From positions 1 through 55,090 of the forward strand of contig NZ_WTVK01000039.1 in assembly GCF_012910805.1 (NCBI RefSeq): a stretch of DNA of 55,090 nt, written 5' to 3'. How positions within the stretch are numbered: the stretch's first letter is position 1; every line of letters starts with the position of its first letter. The DNA is from Aromatoleum evansii (GTDB lineage Bacteria > Pseudomonadota > Gammaproteobacteria > Burkholderiales > Rhodocyclaceae). Under the pieces are notes generated by a model. The model saw only the letters and a list, made by a program, of their open reading frames with translations, ran no database searches and was not told the origin of the DNA. The position numbers and the translations under genes are program-made. Below, in pieces: positions 34,042-43,063 of this stretch.

Positions 34042-34077
34042 ATTGTAGCAGTCAACTTGCTTTCACGATGAAAGCAC
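34042..34077 (-). promoter_or_regulatory. Promoter and operator-like palindrome Op2 of the transfer operon
   Basis: The palindrome TTGCTTTCA-cga-TGAAAGCA lies at 34057-34076, and a -10-like TACAAT on the minus strand at 34047-34042. The palindrome covers the -35 position, where no good -35 is seen, so control by a bound protein is likely. The A/T-rich block after it (CTAGGTTTTTTCTGTTATC on the minus strand) parallels Op1 at 10605. Confidence 0.65.
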
Positions 34078-34452
34078 GATAACAGAAAAAACCTAGAGCG
34101 ACAAGGCATCTAGCCTAGGTTTGTCATCGTGGGAGGTGGCGTTGAGGCACCCATCCGACAGCCCCGCTTTACCCGCCGAATCCAGCTTGCCAAAGGCATG
34201 AAATGCCCACGACAAGGGGCCAAATGATACCATGCAGTAGAAAAATAACTTCCTGTCAGCGGAAGCAATAGGTTAGTTCGCACGTATAATGCCGTCCCCC
34301 GAACGGTGCGGATCATGGCTAGATCAGCCGGGCGCGGTATATCGAATGCGGCTTTTCTGTCAAAATTCGGTTATTGCCTCGCCGGCGAGGGTGTTGCACC
34401 CACCGCCGATCTGCATGGCCGCTATCCGCCAAGCACGGCAGCGCCTGCCTGC
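34078..34452. other. Intergenic region before the response regulator gene
   Basis: No convincing gene is seen. It contains a TATAAT at about 34285-34290 on the plus strand with a weak -35, and the imperfect palindrome CTTCC-tgtcagc-GGAAG just upstream. These are candidate control elements for the regulator gene. In-frame codons continue upstream of 34453 as far as 34306, so the true start could be earlier. Confidence 0.5.
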
Positions 34453-35163
34453 ATGGCCAACGAACTTCGGGATCAATACGATCCCAAACCAATAGGTGAC
34501 GTTTTGGGAATAAAAGTATTTCTTGCGGACGATCACCGGCTGCTGGTAGCCGGTTTCCGCGATGTATTGAAGGACTACGGGATCGACGTAGTAGAGGTGG
34601 CCTACAGCCTGGATGGGCTGATCGACCGCTTCTTAGAGGTCAAGCCGGATGTCCTGGTGATCGACGTGCGCTTTGACAGCAAAGGCTGTGGTGAGAACGG
34701 GCTGGACGTGTGCGAGGAACTACTGGCCCGCGACCCCTCGGCCAAAATCATTGTCTTTAGCCAGTTTGACGACCAATACATCATCGAGCGTTCCTACAAG
34801 CTCGGCGTGCTGGCCTTTGTGCGCAAGGATGAAAGTACGGAAGTGCTCAACGAGGCGATCAACACGGTAGCCCAGGGCAAGGAATACTTTTCCCCCGAGA
34901 TTGCCCGCCTACTCGCATGGTCGGCCGTCAAGGATCGGAACCCGAACCGGCTCCTGGATGAGAACGAAATGCGGGCCTTCAGCCTTGCAGCCGATGGCGC
35001 ATCCATGACCGAAATTGCCACCGCGATGGACTTGTCCACCAAGACCATTGGCCACTTGATGAAGGGCGTAAAAGCCAAGCTAGGCGTTGAAAGCCAAGCT
35101 GACATCACCAAGCTGGCGATCCGTCACGGCATTACGACAACTGCCCTGAAAACGAAAAGCTGA
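34453..35163 (+). CDS. NarL/FixJ-family response regulator
   Basis: The product has a receiver domain (KVFLADDHRLLVAGF, VLVIDVRFDSKG with the phosphoacceptor Asp, IIVFSQFDD, FVRKDES) and a C-terminal LuxR-type helix-turn-helix (LAADGASMTEIATAMDLSTKTIGHLMKGVKAKLG). It is divergent from the transfer operon and converges with the histidine kinase gene, overlapping it by 32 bp. The start is uncertain. It may act on the transfer promoters. Confidence 0.88.
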   Translation: MANELRDQYDPKPIGDVLGIKVFLADDHRLLVAGFRDVLKDYGIDVVEVAYSLDGLIDRFLEVKPDVLVIDVRFDSKGCGENGLDVCEELLARDPSAKIIVFSQFDDQYIIERSYKLGVLAFVRKDESTEVLNEAINTVAQGKEYFSPEIARLLAWSAVKDRNPNRLLDENEMRAFSLAADGASMTEIATAMDLSTKTIGHLMKGVKAKLGVESQADITKLAIRHGITTTALKTKS

Positions 35164-36100
35164 GTTTCGTTCCCGGCCGCTTCTGGTTGGCAGGATCGGC
35201 CGCCTGTATTTTCAGCGCACCACCAAGCACCCGCACCCGCTCGCGCATGTCGATCAGTCCAATGCCGGCGTGCTCTCCATTGCGAGCCGTGGCTTTCATC
35301 CCCACCCCGTCATCGGTGATTTCCACCTTGTAGGTGTCTAGCGCCTTGTTGTGGTGGATGCTGACGCGCACCTGGGCAGCTTTGGAGTGCTTGATGGCAT
35401 TGAAAATCGCTTCCCGGATGATCTTGTAGGCGCTGATAGCCGATGCCTCTGGCATCGCAGGCCGCTTTGGTAGATCGTGCTCCAGCGTGATGGCCGGCTT
35501 TTCGGAAATGTTCGTGTAGTGGGCCACCAGCGACTCCAAGGCCGCAGTGAAGCCGATGGAGTCGATCACCTCGATTCGCGTGTTCTTGATGATGTCGCGC
35601 ATTTCGGCATAGGCATCATTCAGCATTCCCGAGGCATTACCCAGCAGCTCGGCGGCCCGCCCATTCCCAGCCACCAGTGGCTCAAGCTGCTTCAGTACGT
35701 TGCGCGTGAGCAGGAGCTGGGGATTCACCTCGTCGTGCAGACGGCGTGCAAGGGTGCGCCGTTCCTCGTCAATGCGCCGGTTCGATTCAGCCAGGACACG
35801 GCGGGTTTCTTCGTGAGAAACGTCCACGCGCTCCATCCCATAGCGGACGGTGATGTAGAGCACGTAGAGAAAAAACACAAGCATCAGGCCAGCGGCGATG
35901 TGCGAAATCATGTTGGCCCGGTTCATGAGCGGCAGCGCCAGGATCATCAGCGCCGCCCATACCCACAGGAAATACTTGGCCGCCTGGTTGCCGCGCAGAG
36001 CCAGCACCATACTGACCAAAAAGACGGTCAGCAGAAAAGCGCAGCTCGTATAGAAGATGACTTCCACTTGAATGGCCTTGCTCCAATCTCCAGGCGGCAC
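35132..36100 (-). CDS. DesK/NarX-type sensor histidine kinase
   Basis: The 322-residue product has three or four membrane helices in residues 12-86, a coiled linker, a HisKA_3 box (ARRLHDEVNPQLL, H122) and an HATPase domain (REAIFNAIKHSKA, ITDDGVGM, GIGLIDMRERV). This kinase class pairs with NarL-type regulators, as encoded opposite. The start is a GTG without a strong ribosome site. There is no large periplasmic domain, so it may sense through the membrane or through partner proteins encoded upstream. Confidence 0.88.
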   Translation of the reverse strand: MPPGDWSKAIQVEVIFYTSCAFLLTVFLVSMVLALRGNQAAKYFLWVWAALMILALPLMNRANMISHIAAGLMLVFFLYVLYITVRYGMERVDVSHEETRRVLAESNRRIDEERRTLARRLHDEVNPQLLLTRNVLKQLEPLVAGNGRAAELLGNASGMLNDAYAEMRDIIKNTRIEVIDSIGFTAALESLVAHYTNISEKPAITLEHDLPKRPAMPEASAISAYKIIREAIFNAIKHSKAAQVRVSIHHNKALDTYKVEITDDGVGMKATARNGEHAGIGLIDMRERVRVLGGALKIQAADPANQKRPGTKLSFSFSGQLS

Positions 36101-36108
36101 GGTCTAAA

Positions 36109-36384
36109 TCACCGCATCTTGTTCAGTGCGTCTTGGCCAGACTCACCCACTTGGATGCCCAGCTCAACCGCTTTGTTCGAGGTGGCTACCACCTTGGCCT
36201 TGCGCATGTCGTCAAAGGTATTCACCCCGGTGACGATGGCGCAAACCTCGCCGGTCTTGTTGCAGGTTTCCACATTGATATAACCGCAACCGAGAATCCC
36301 CTTGGGGGCCTTCATTACCAGTAGCGGCCGCGCCAGATCGAATTGCAGCAGCTCCAGGTGCTCTTGAATGGCTCCAGCGTCCAT
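36109..36384 (-). CDS. YunC-like DUF1805 protein
   Basis: The roughly 91-residue product matches the YunC/DUF1805 pattern: LARPLLVMKAPKGILGCGYIN, then AIVTGVNTFDDM and ATSNKAVELGIQVGESG. The conserved Cys in GCGYIN may be functional. YunC biochemistry is not established. The gene is 8 bp upstream of the kinase gene, which suggests a role in the signalling unit. Confidence 0.8.
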   Translation of the reverse strand: MDAGAIQEHLELLQFDLARPLLVMKAPKGILGCGYINVETCNKTGEVCAIVTGVNTFDDMRKAKVVATSNKAVELGIQVGESGQDALNKMR

Positions 36385-36416
36385 AGTCATTTCCTTTACA
36401 GAGAGGGTTGAGAAAA

Positions 36417-37271
36417 TCAGTTCTTACGCTTGCTGTTCTGGATCATTTCGTTAATGGCGTCATTGGCGATGGTAGCCTTGAAGGTATCAACAAAATGCTC
36501 GATATATTCCGGGTGTTTCTTGTCCATTTTCGATATGTCGATATTGATGCAGATGAATCCGATCAAGCCGTACACATCGTGAAAAATCGGGATCGTGGTG
36601 GACTTCACCGCGCGTCCGTCTTTCAGGGTGAGGTCGTAGCTCACAAACGAAGCACCACGCCCCTGGCCCTGCCCTTCGCCATAGCTGTAGTTCTTGATGA
36701 GCTGGATACCGAAGTTGGTATTCGTGTCGCCCAGCCTGCGGCCGGAAATGGGGTTCTGCACAGCCACAATCGAGCGCAGCGGGTTGCGCGTGTCGTGCAA
36801 GACGATCTCTACCGGCGTGCCCGCGAACGTCTGGCCAATGCCGTTCACGATGTCCGCATAGGACTGGAAGATGCGATCCTTCTCCCGATCCACCTCCGAC
36901 AGCGCCACATAGTCGGGCTGCTGGGTCAGCATGAGGTACTTGGCCTTGGTCGGCCCGTCCAGCAACAGGGTGACGTTGTTGGAGTTGCCCAGGTAGATCA
37001 AATCCGCCACGGCGCGCGGCGAGGGATGCTGAGAGAGGTAGTTGACCGCCTTCACGAACAATTCCCGATCCAGGTATAGCGCCCCGGTGTCATCGGCGCG
37101 GATCGGGTAGAAGTCGTCGTAGGCGGCCAGTGCTTTACCGGGCAGAACCCTAAGATCAGGGGAAGGCGGGGCACGAAAGCCCAGCACATAAATGCTGATG
37201 GCTGCGATCAGTACGCCCGGCACAAAAACCGAAGCCAGACGTTTCCAGTTGATCGTTGAAATAATAGACAC
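36417..37271 (-). CDS. Membrane protein with YheO-like PAS sensor domain
   Basis: A GTG at 37271 with GGAG 8 bases upstream gives 284 residues. A membrane helix (about 8-30) precedes a short extra region. Then comes a YheO-like PAS domain (PF08348 type): VEIVLHDTRNPLRSIVAVQN, SGRRLGDTNTNFG, GRAVKSTTIPIFHDVYGLIGFICINIDIS. Normal YheO proteins are soluble and carry a C-terminal DNA-binding domain, which is absent here. It probably senses a small ligand and signals to the kinase. Confidence 0.8.
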   Translation of the reverse strand: MSIISTINWKRLASVFVPGVLIAAISIYVLGFRAPPSPDLRVLPGKALAAYDDFYPIRADDTGALYLDRELFVKAVNYLSQHPSPRAVADLIYLGNSNNVTLLLDGPTKAKYLMLTQQPDYVALSEVDREKDRIFQSYADIVNGIGQTFAGTPVEIVLHDTRNPLRSIVAVQNPISGRRLGDTNTNFGIQLIKNYSYGEGQGQGRGASFVSYDLTLKDGRAVKSTTIPIFHDVYGLIGFICINIDISKMDKKHPEYIEHFVDTFKATIANDAINEMIQNSKRKN

Positions 37272-37361
37272 GCGCGCCTCTCCCTGAATCCACCGATGAA
37301 CCTCACATGATATTCGGGTTCTCGGCACCCCGGCAAACAGGGCGAGGCGTCTATGGCGCGG

Positions 37362-37574
37362 TCACTTTTTCCGTTTCTTCAGGTCGGTCTCGATGAGTCC
37401 CGAAATATAGGTGTTGGCAGGTATTTTCAGATCGTCGCACAAGTCCATCATGCGCTCGTGCAGCTCGGGGTCCATCCGCAGGGATACCGTTCGGCGATCG
37501 CCATAATTGCGAGTTCTACGGCGTTTAGTTCCCTGCCCATCGGCCGACATCTCGGCGTCCTTTGGGTCGGTCAT
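37362..37574 (-). CDS. Ribbon-helix-helix (Arc/CopG-type) DNA-binding protein
   Basis: The 70-residue product has a basic N-terminus and an RHH fold (RRTVSLRMDPELHERMMDLCDDLKIPANTYISGLI, abbreviated by position 27-61). Such proteins are autorepressors or relaxosome components. It is upstream of the YheO-like gene. Palindrome P10 lies about 85 bp upstream of its start. Confidence 0.8.
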   Translation of the reverse strand: MTDPKDAEMSADGQGTKRRRTRNYGDRRTVSLRMDPELHERMMDLCDDLKIPANTYISGLIETDLKKRKK

Positions 37575-37654
37575 GGCTTGTTCTTTAGCATAGTCAAAGG
37601 TTCATCACACAAGTCTAAGCCGACTTGCCTACTGGCGAAAGGCAGAACCAGCCG

Positions 37655-37678
37655 CCAACTTTCGCGCGCGAAAGTTGG
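37655..37678. repeat. Dispersed palindrome P10 (longest copy)
   Basis: The core CTTTCGCGCGCGAAAG is extended by CCAA and TTGG to a perfect 24-bp palindrome. It is intergenic, between traI and the RHH gene. Confidence 0.92.
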
Positions 37679-37715
37679 TTAAGGCCAGCGCGCGTAAGTT
37701 GACATTTTATAGGGA

Positions 37716-40601
37716 TTACCGTTGAACGTCACCGTTTCGCTGCGGCGACACCGGGCGTTCTCCCGCCTTGTCGGCCGTGATTGCCGTGGCCCGTTCGTGT
37801 TGCCGGAGCGTTTCCACCGCACTGGTCTTGTCTTGCTTCGCCGCCACCGCCTTGGCCGCCACCGCCTTGTCGTTGGTGTAGATGCGCAGCTCATGCGAGG
37901 CGCGCGTGGCCCCGACATAGAAGCTCCGATCCCCGAAGACCTTGGCCATGTTCTCCAGCGCCCGCTCCTGCTTCTTCTCGCTCTCGGTCTGAGGCGCTCG
38001 GATGTGGAAGATGGCCCGGTGCTGAGTCGCGCCCTGGGAGGCGTGAACCGTCTGCGCGTAGGCATGATCCCAATGCTTGTTGCGAGAGAGATCCACTTGG
38101 TGCAGTGACACATCCTTGCCTTGCTTCAGCTCCAGCGTCACCTTGTCCCCAGCCACAGCCGTGACGCGCGCCACCTCGCCGTTTTTGAACTCGCCTTCGT
38201 TTCGGGTGATACGGATCAGGTCGCCCTTGGCCAGCTCGCGGGTGTCGCGGTCGTACACCTCGATTTTGTTGTGCTTCTTCGGCTGCCATGCGATCACAGA
38301 GCCGTCTTCCTTCTGGAGCACCACAGTGCCATTGGGGGCATCCACGGCCGACACGCGCATGTATTCGCCCTTCTTGGCGTCGATCTGCTGGTAGTCCCGC
38401 CCGAAGCGCACCACGTCGCCGGCCTTGTAGTATTGCGCCTCCTTCTGCATGGCCCGCGTCCACCCCTTCGAGGTGTAGATTTCGCGCGTATCCTCGGAGC
38501 GCGACAGTTCGCCCTGCTCCTTCAGTCCCTCGCGCACGCCGGCATTGATGGCCCGCCTGTCTTCGTTATAGGCGGTAATGACGATGGTGCGCTCACGCTC
38601 TGCCTTGTCGAGCTTCAAGATGTCCTGCACTACGGCCGCCACCAGGCGGCCCTTGTCCTCCTCGGACTTCTCGGGAATTTCCCGGATCATTCCAGCCTTG
38701 TCCATGTACTCGAAGGCCCGCGCGTTGTTGGCCAGCTCCACTTGGGTGAGCCGCTGGCCGTCCCCCAGGTTGTCGCGGCCAGTGATGATGTCCACGGCTT
38801 GCTTCAGGTCGGCGGTCTTCTGGCGGTTGATTTCGGTCATGTACGCGGTTTCCATGCCGTCCCGCTGGGCCAGCTCGAAGGGCTTGCCGGCCTCTACACC
38901 CTGCAACTGGAGCGTGTCGCCCAGGTACACCACCTTGGCCCCGGCCTTTTCGGCCATGTGGTCGAGCTGGGCCTTCTGGCGCTGCGACAGGAAGGACGAT
39001 TCATCCACGATCCAGACTTCCGCCTTGCGCTGGAAGTCGGGTGCGTACTGCTTGGCAAACTCGATGTCCTTCTGTAGCTGCCGCTCCTTGATCTGGAACA
39101 TCGAGACGGTATCAGTAGCAATACCTGTCTCCCTGGCCAGCACCTTGCTGGCCGCCCCGGTCGGAGCCATGCCGCGCACCGTGTAGCCCTGCTCCTGCGC
39201 CATTTCGCGCACGCCTTTGAGCATAGTGGTCTTACCCGTCCCGGCAAGGCCCTGCACCGCCACGTAACGATCTTCAGTGGTCAGTACCTTGCTGATGGCC
39301 TCCTTCTGGCCTTCGCTGTATTTGAAGCCCTGCCGGCCCTCGGCCTGCGCGATCCGCGCTGCCACCGCTTCCGGCTCCATCATCTTCGGCGTCTGGCCCT
39401 TCTGTGCGCGCACTTGGTCGAGTGCCCACATTTCGCTGCCCAGCATCTTCTTGGTCGTGTAGTTGCCGTCAGGCAAGGCCACCAGATCACCATCCTTCTC
39501 CAGCTTGTCGAAGGCCCGCTTCACCTCCGATGCCGATACGCGCCCTGCCCCGTGCTCGATGGCCGCCGCCATGAGGTCGTTCTTGGATACCACGGCCTCG
39601 CGCTCGATCAGGTGTGCGGCCGCAAAGGACATCGCCTCGCGCCCGGTGAGCTTGTCAGCGCGCACCACACCACCTTGCGCCCGTTGCGCGTCGGCCTTGG
39701 CCTGGATGGCGTCGAAGTCGATCCCGATGTCTTTGGCTCGTTCCTTCCAGCTCCCGATCAAGGCTTCATGATCCACGTCCACCTTGCGCGCTCTGGTCTT
39801 CAGCGTGGCGTCTTCCTTCTGCTGCGCGCTGGCATCGTCGATGTCCACGCCCTTGGCTTTCAGCGCCGCCTCTATTTCTGCCCGGCGCTGGCTGAAGTGC
39901 TCGATCTGCTCGCGGGTGATACCGGCAATCTCGAAGTTGCCTTTCTCGTCGGTGCGGCGAATGTCGTAGCCCAGCGCCTGGAGCCGGTCGGCCAGCTCGG
40001 ACGTGTAGATGGCCCCGATAACGCGCTGGGCGTTGTAGATTTCTTCATTCGTCAGGGAGCGCCACTGCCCATCCTCCCGCTTGGTGGCGTTCATGATGAC
40101 GGCGTGCGTATGCGTCTGCGGGTCGAGGTCGCGGCTTGTGTTATGCCGGAACATGGCCACAGTCACGTTGCCGGTCTGTACCGCTTCGGTCTTCCCGTCC
40201 ACGGTTTGCCGCGTCCTGGCCAGCTCGGTTTCGATGTGGCTGAGTGCCTTCTTGACGGCCGCCTCATGCGCCTCCCGCACGTCCCGCTTGCCGTACACCT
40301 CGGCCATGAGAGAAACACTCTTGGGCGCGGAAAACGTCATGTCGGTGCCCGGCCGGTGCTCGCGTTCCTTCTCGCCGGTTTCCTCGTTCTTGACCCACTT
40401 GCCCAGCTCTTGGCCATCCACCTTTCCGTTCAACACCTCGAAGAAGGCTTGACGATCAATCTTGCCGGAAAGCCCAAGGTGCTCGGCCCCCTTGCCGAAC
40501 CACTCGGAATGCTCCAAGCCCTCGTCCTGGGTGTAGTAGTTGTCAGCGGAAAAGTAGTGCAGTGCCTGCCCGGCGCTGCCCACGTTGTTCATGCTAATCA
40601 T
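37716..40601 (-). CDS. traI: TraI/TrwC-type MOB-F relaxase-helicase
   Basis: The 961-residue product has an N-terminal TrwC relaxase domain: YYTQ tyrosines at about 22-23 and the three-His site in RHNTSRDLDPQTHTH (H153, H164, H166). A RecD-like helicase follows, with Walker A GLAGTGKT near 455. It nicks oriT, stays on the 5' end and unwinds the transferred strand. Its size is close to TrwC of R388 (966) and shorter than F TraI. The start ATG overlaps the stop of the DsbD-like gene, with GGAGG upstream. Confidence 0.95.
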   Translation of the reverse strand: MISMNNVGSAGQALHYFSADNYYTQDEGLEHSEWFGKGAEHLGLSGKIDRQAFFEVLNGKVDGQELGKWVKNEETGEKEREHRPGTDMTFSAPKSVSLMAEVYGKRDVREAHEAAVKKALSHIETELARTRQTVDGKTEAVQTGNVTVAMFRHNTSRDLDPQTHTHAVIMNATKREDGQWRSLTNEEIYNAQRVIGAIYTSELADRLQALGYDIRRTDEKGNFEIAGITREQIEHFSQRRAEIEAALKAKGVDIDDASAQQKEDATLKTRARKVDVDHEALIGSWKERAKDIGIDFDAIQAKADAQRAQGGVVRADKLTGREAMSFAAAHLIEREAVVSKNDLMAAAIEHGAGRVSASEVKRAFDKLEKDGDLVALPDGNYTTKKMLGSEMWALDQVRAQKGQTPKMMEPEAVAARIAQAEGRQGFKYSEGQKEAISKVLTTEDRYVAVQGLAGTGKTTMLKGVREMAQEQGYTVRGMAPTGAASKVLARETGIATDTVSMFQIKERQLQKDIEFAKQYAPDFQRKAEVWIVDESSFLSQRQKAQLDHMAEKAGAKVVYLGDTLQLQGVEAGKPFELAQRDGMETAYMTEINRQKTADLKQAVDIITGRDNLGDGQRLTQVELANNARAFEYMDKAGMIREIPEKSEEDKGRLVAAVVQDILKLDKAERERTIVITAYNEDRRAINAGVREGLKEQGELSRSEDTREIYTSKGWTRAMQKEAQYYKAGDVVRFGRDYQQIDAKKGEYMRVSAVDAPNGTVVLQKEDGSVIAWQPKKHNKIEVYDRDTRELAKGDLIRITRNEGEFKNGEVARVTAVAGDKVTLELKQGKDVSLHQVDLSRNKHWDHAYAQTVHASQGATQHRAIFHIRAPQTESEKKQERALENMAKVFGDRSFYVGATRASHELRIYTNDKAVAAKAVAAKQDKTSAVETLRQHERATAITADKAGERPVSPQRNGDVQR

Positions 40602-41053
40602 CCCTGTCTTCCTCCCATTGACGGCACGCTGAAAGCCTTGGTGATCGGTGCATAGCACACCCCCACAATCGCCGCGCAGCCCTGTGCCGTAGCCACCAGT
40701 TTGACGGCCTGATTGCCCCCAGCCAAGCGCACGCGCACCGCCACCCGCTCGGTGTAGTAGCGCATGTTCTGGCCCATCGCCTTGTCGAACTTTTCAAGCG
40801 GTGGCGGCAGCTCAACGCCGGCCACCGTCACGGCTGGGTTGTCCGTTTTGAAGCTGAAACGGTCGCGGTACAGGTGATAGCCCGGTGCGATGATGTACTC
40901 CAGCTCCACCACTCGCGCATCCACCCGGCGAGCCGACACCCGGAAGGCTTCATCAGGTTGCAGCAAGTCCGGCTCGGCCTGCACGGAAACGCAAAAAGCC
41001 GCCAAGCAGGCGGCCGCGACGGAATGTAGAAATGCCCGTCTCTGAGTTTTCAT
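40598..41053 (-). CDS. DsbD N-terminal-domain-like secreted protein
   Basis: The 151-residue product has a signal peptide (residues 1-27) and matches the N-terminal (alpha) domain of DsbD: PDEAFRVSARRVDARVVELEYIIAPGYHLYRDRF, then FDKAMGQNMRYYTERVAVRV and a Cys pair in AQGCAAIVGVCYAP. DsbD-alpha passes electrons to DsbC and similar proteins. The transmembrane part of DsbD is absent. Its place between traD and traI is unusual; it may recharge the plasmid DsbC or TraF. Confidence 0.8.
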   Translation of the reverse strand: MKTQRRAFLHSVAAACLAAFCVSVQAEPDLLQPDEAFRVSARRVDARVVELEYIIAPGYHLYRDRFSFKTDNPAVTVAGVELPPPLEKFDKAMGQNMRYYTERVAVRVRLAGGNQAVKLVATAQGCAAIVGVCYAPITKAFSVPSMGGRQG

Positions 41054-41064
41054 TCGGTATCCTC

Positions 41065-43062
41065 CTATAGCGCATCCGCCAGCGGGTTGGGCTTCTTGCC
41101 CTGGCCGGCTGATTTCGCATCTGCATCATCTTTCGCGCGCGAAACCTTCTCGGCTGGCTTGATGATTTCGCCGGTTGCCTTGTCGATCACATCGCCATTT
41201 TCGTTGCGCATAACCTCCACCGTAGCCGGCGCGTCCATATCGTCGTCATCCAACATGTCGCCTTGCTCCGGCGCGGCCGGCTGCTGAACTTCAGCGGCGG
41301 ACGGAGCGGGTGCCGGCGCTGCGGCCGCCGTGGTCGGCTTGAAGCTGATCGCAAAGCCGTCGCGCTCGATGAAGCCGTTGGCCTGTTTCTCTGTCGGCAC
41401 GTAACCATACTTGACGCGGGCAATGGGATAGTCGCCCGGAACCAGCAGATAGCCGGTCATATCGGGCAACGTCAAAATCTCCGATGTCAGCACAAGGTCG
41501 CGCATCTGTCGGCGCGCCATCACGCTCACGCCGTCACGCTGCGAGCTGAGGCCGTAGCTCAAGGTTTCATCCTTTTCATCCACCTCGGCCTGTCCCATCA
41601 ATTCGGCCAACAGCTTCGCCGCAGCTCCATCCGTCACACGCAGCAGCAGCTTCGTTTGGCACCCGGAAATGATCGTCTTGGCCAGATCGTGCCCGTAGAT
41701 TTCGTAGAGCTGGCTGAAGTCCTGCACGCCCAGCACCATGCACAAACCGTACTTCCGTGTGTTCGTCAGAGCCAGCTTCAGGATGTCGAGTTTTTGGAGT
41801 GTCGGCAGCTCGTCAATGCAAAACCAAAGCCGCTCGCGGTGGATCGGCTCCAAGTCAAGCACGGCCTTGATTGCCGTGTCGATCCACAACGACAGAACGG
41901 GCTTCAATGCCTCGCGCATCGCTTCCCGTGCTGTGATGAACATCCATGAATCGCCTTCTTCATGTACCCATTTTCGGATGGAGAACGATTCGCCCTCATC
42001 TGGCAAAAACCGGAAGGCTTCAAGCTGGTTCTGAACAGTCATCTTGAGTGACATCCCCGTGCGCTCGGTCGTGGGATCAACATAGGTTGCGCCCGCTGTC
42101 CCCTGCAACAATGCGTGCATGGCGTCCAGGTTGCTCTTGGCGATAGCGTTGTAGAGGTCGCGGTTCGTGCGGCGGCCCTCGCGCCCCAATACTGCAATCA
42201 CGTCCTTTAGCACCATCCGGCCCGCAAGCGCCCAAAATGGATCGGACTCGGCCGGATCGGGGATCAGGCCGTTCGCCATGTTGTCGAAGTGGTAGTCCTT
42301 GGCGATTTCGTTCCAGATGTTCCAGTTCGGGCTTCTGGAGTCCAGCGGGTTCATCAGGATGTCTTTGCCTTCACGGTAGAACGCCTGGGTGAACTCGCCG
42401 GTCGGGTCATACACGATCATCCGCTTGCCACGCGCCCGCACCTGTTTCATGAGTGCGAAAAACTGCTGTGACTTACCCGTACCCTGCGCGCCGGCAAACA
42501 GCGTATGCAGCGTCTCTGACTTCACGCGCATGGGCACGCCCGCAATCTCATAAGGGCTTGCCTCGTCGCGGTGTCGGATCAGTCGCGCAAGCTCCTTTCC
42601 TTCCACCAGCTTGGCCCCGCGCAGTTGGTTGTCCTGCATCCGTTCACGGCCATAGCCCCACCAGTACAAAGAGATCAGAAACACCACACCGATGGAAGTC
42701 AGCAAGCCGAACATGCCGCCGTTGCGCAGCTTTCGCCAAGCATCTTCGGCCATGTCGTCGGTCAGCAAGGCAACCTCGGAAACTTCCATCTTGCGCAGCT
42801 CGCCGTTGACGTTCAGCTCCATCTTTCCGGCCGTCATGTAGAGCGCATCCCGCGTGTGCGCCAAGACGTTCCGCTCCAGCGCGTACTTTTCGTCTGCGGT
42901 AGTCGCATTCCAGAAGTACGCCGTCGTGACTGCCAGACCGGCCAAGATGGAAATCAGCACAACCGTCCAGATGGCCACCACGAACAGCCTGGCTTGGTGC
43001 ATCCACAACTCGGCCCCACGGGAGAAGCTACCGGCGCTTCCCTTTTCCTCTCTCTTTGCCAT
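41065..43062 (-). CDS. traD: TraD/TrwB type IV coupling protein
   Basis: The 665-residue product has two N-terminal membrane helices (about 27-50 and 112-132), Walker A GAQGTGKS near 191 and Walker B FCIDELPT near 415. Family blocks such as DPTGEFTQAFYREGKDILMNPLD are present. It brings the relaxosome to the secretion channel. The C-terminal 90 residues are acidic and disordered. Palindrome P11 is read as VSRAK near the end. AAAGGAGG precedes the ATG. Confidence 0.94.
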   Translation of the reverse strand: MAKREEKGSAGSFSRGAELWMHQARLFVVAIWTVVLISILAGLAVTTAYFWNATTADEKYALERNVLAHTRDALYMTAGKMELNVNGELRKMEVSEVALLTDDMAEDAWRKLRNGGMFGLLTSIGVVFLISLYWWGYGRERMQDNQLRGAKLVEGKELARLIRHRDEASPYEIAGVPMRVKSETLHTLFAGAQGTGKSQQFFALMKQVRARGKRMIVYDPTGEFTQAFYREGKDILMNPLDSRSPNWNIWNEIAKDYHFDNMANGLIPDPAESDPFWALAGRMVLKDVIAVLGREGRRTNRDLYNAIAKSNLDAMHALLQGTAGATYVDPTTERTGMSLKMTVQNQLEAFRFLPDEGESFSIRKWVHEEGDSWMFITAREAMREALKPVLSLWIDTAIKAVLDLEPIHRERLWFCIDELPTLQKLDILKLALTNTRKYGLCMVLGVQDFSQLYEIYGHDLAKTIISGCQTKLLLRVTDGAAAKLLAELMGQAEVDEKDETLSYGLSSQRDGVSVMARRQMRDLVLTSEILTLPDMTGYLLVPGDYPIARVKYGYVPTEKQANGFIERDGFAISFKPTTAAAAPAPAPSAAEVQQPAAPEQGDMLDDDDMDAPATVEVMRNENGDVIDKATGEIIKPAEKVSRAKDDADAKSAGQGKKPNPLADAL
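41130..41145. repeat. Dispersed palindrome P11
   Basis: CTTTCGCGCGCGAAAC has an intact core; the last base breaks the outer pair. It lies in the disordered-tail region of traD. Confidence 0.85.
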
Positions 43063-43063
43063 T

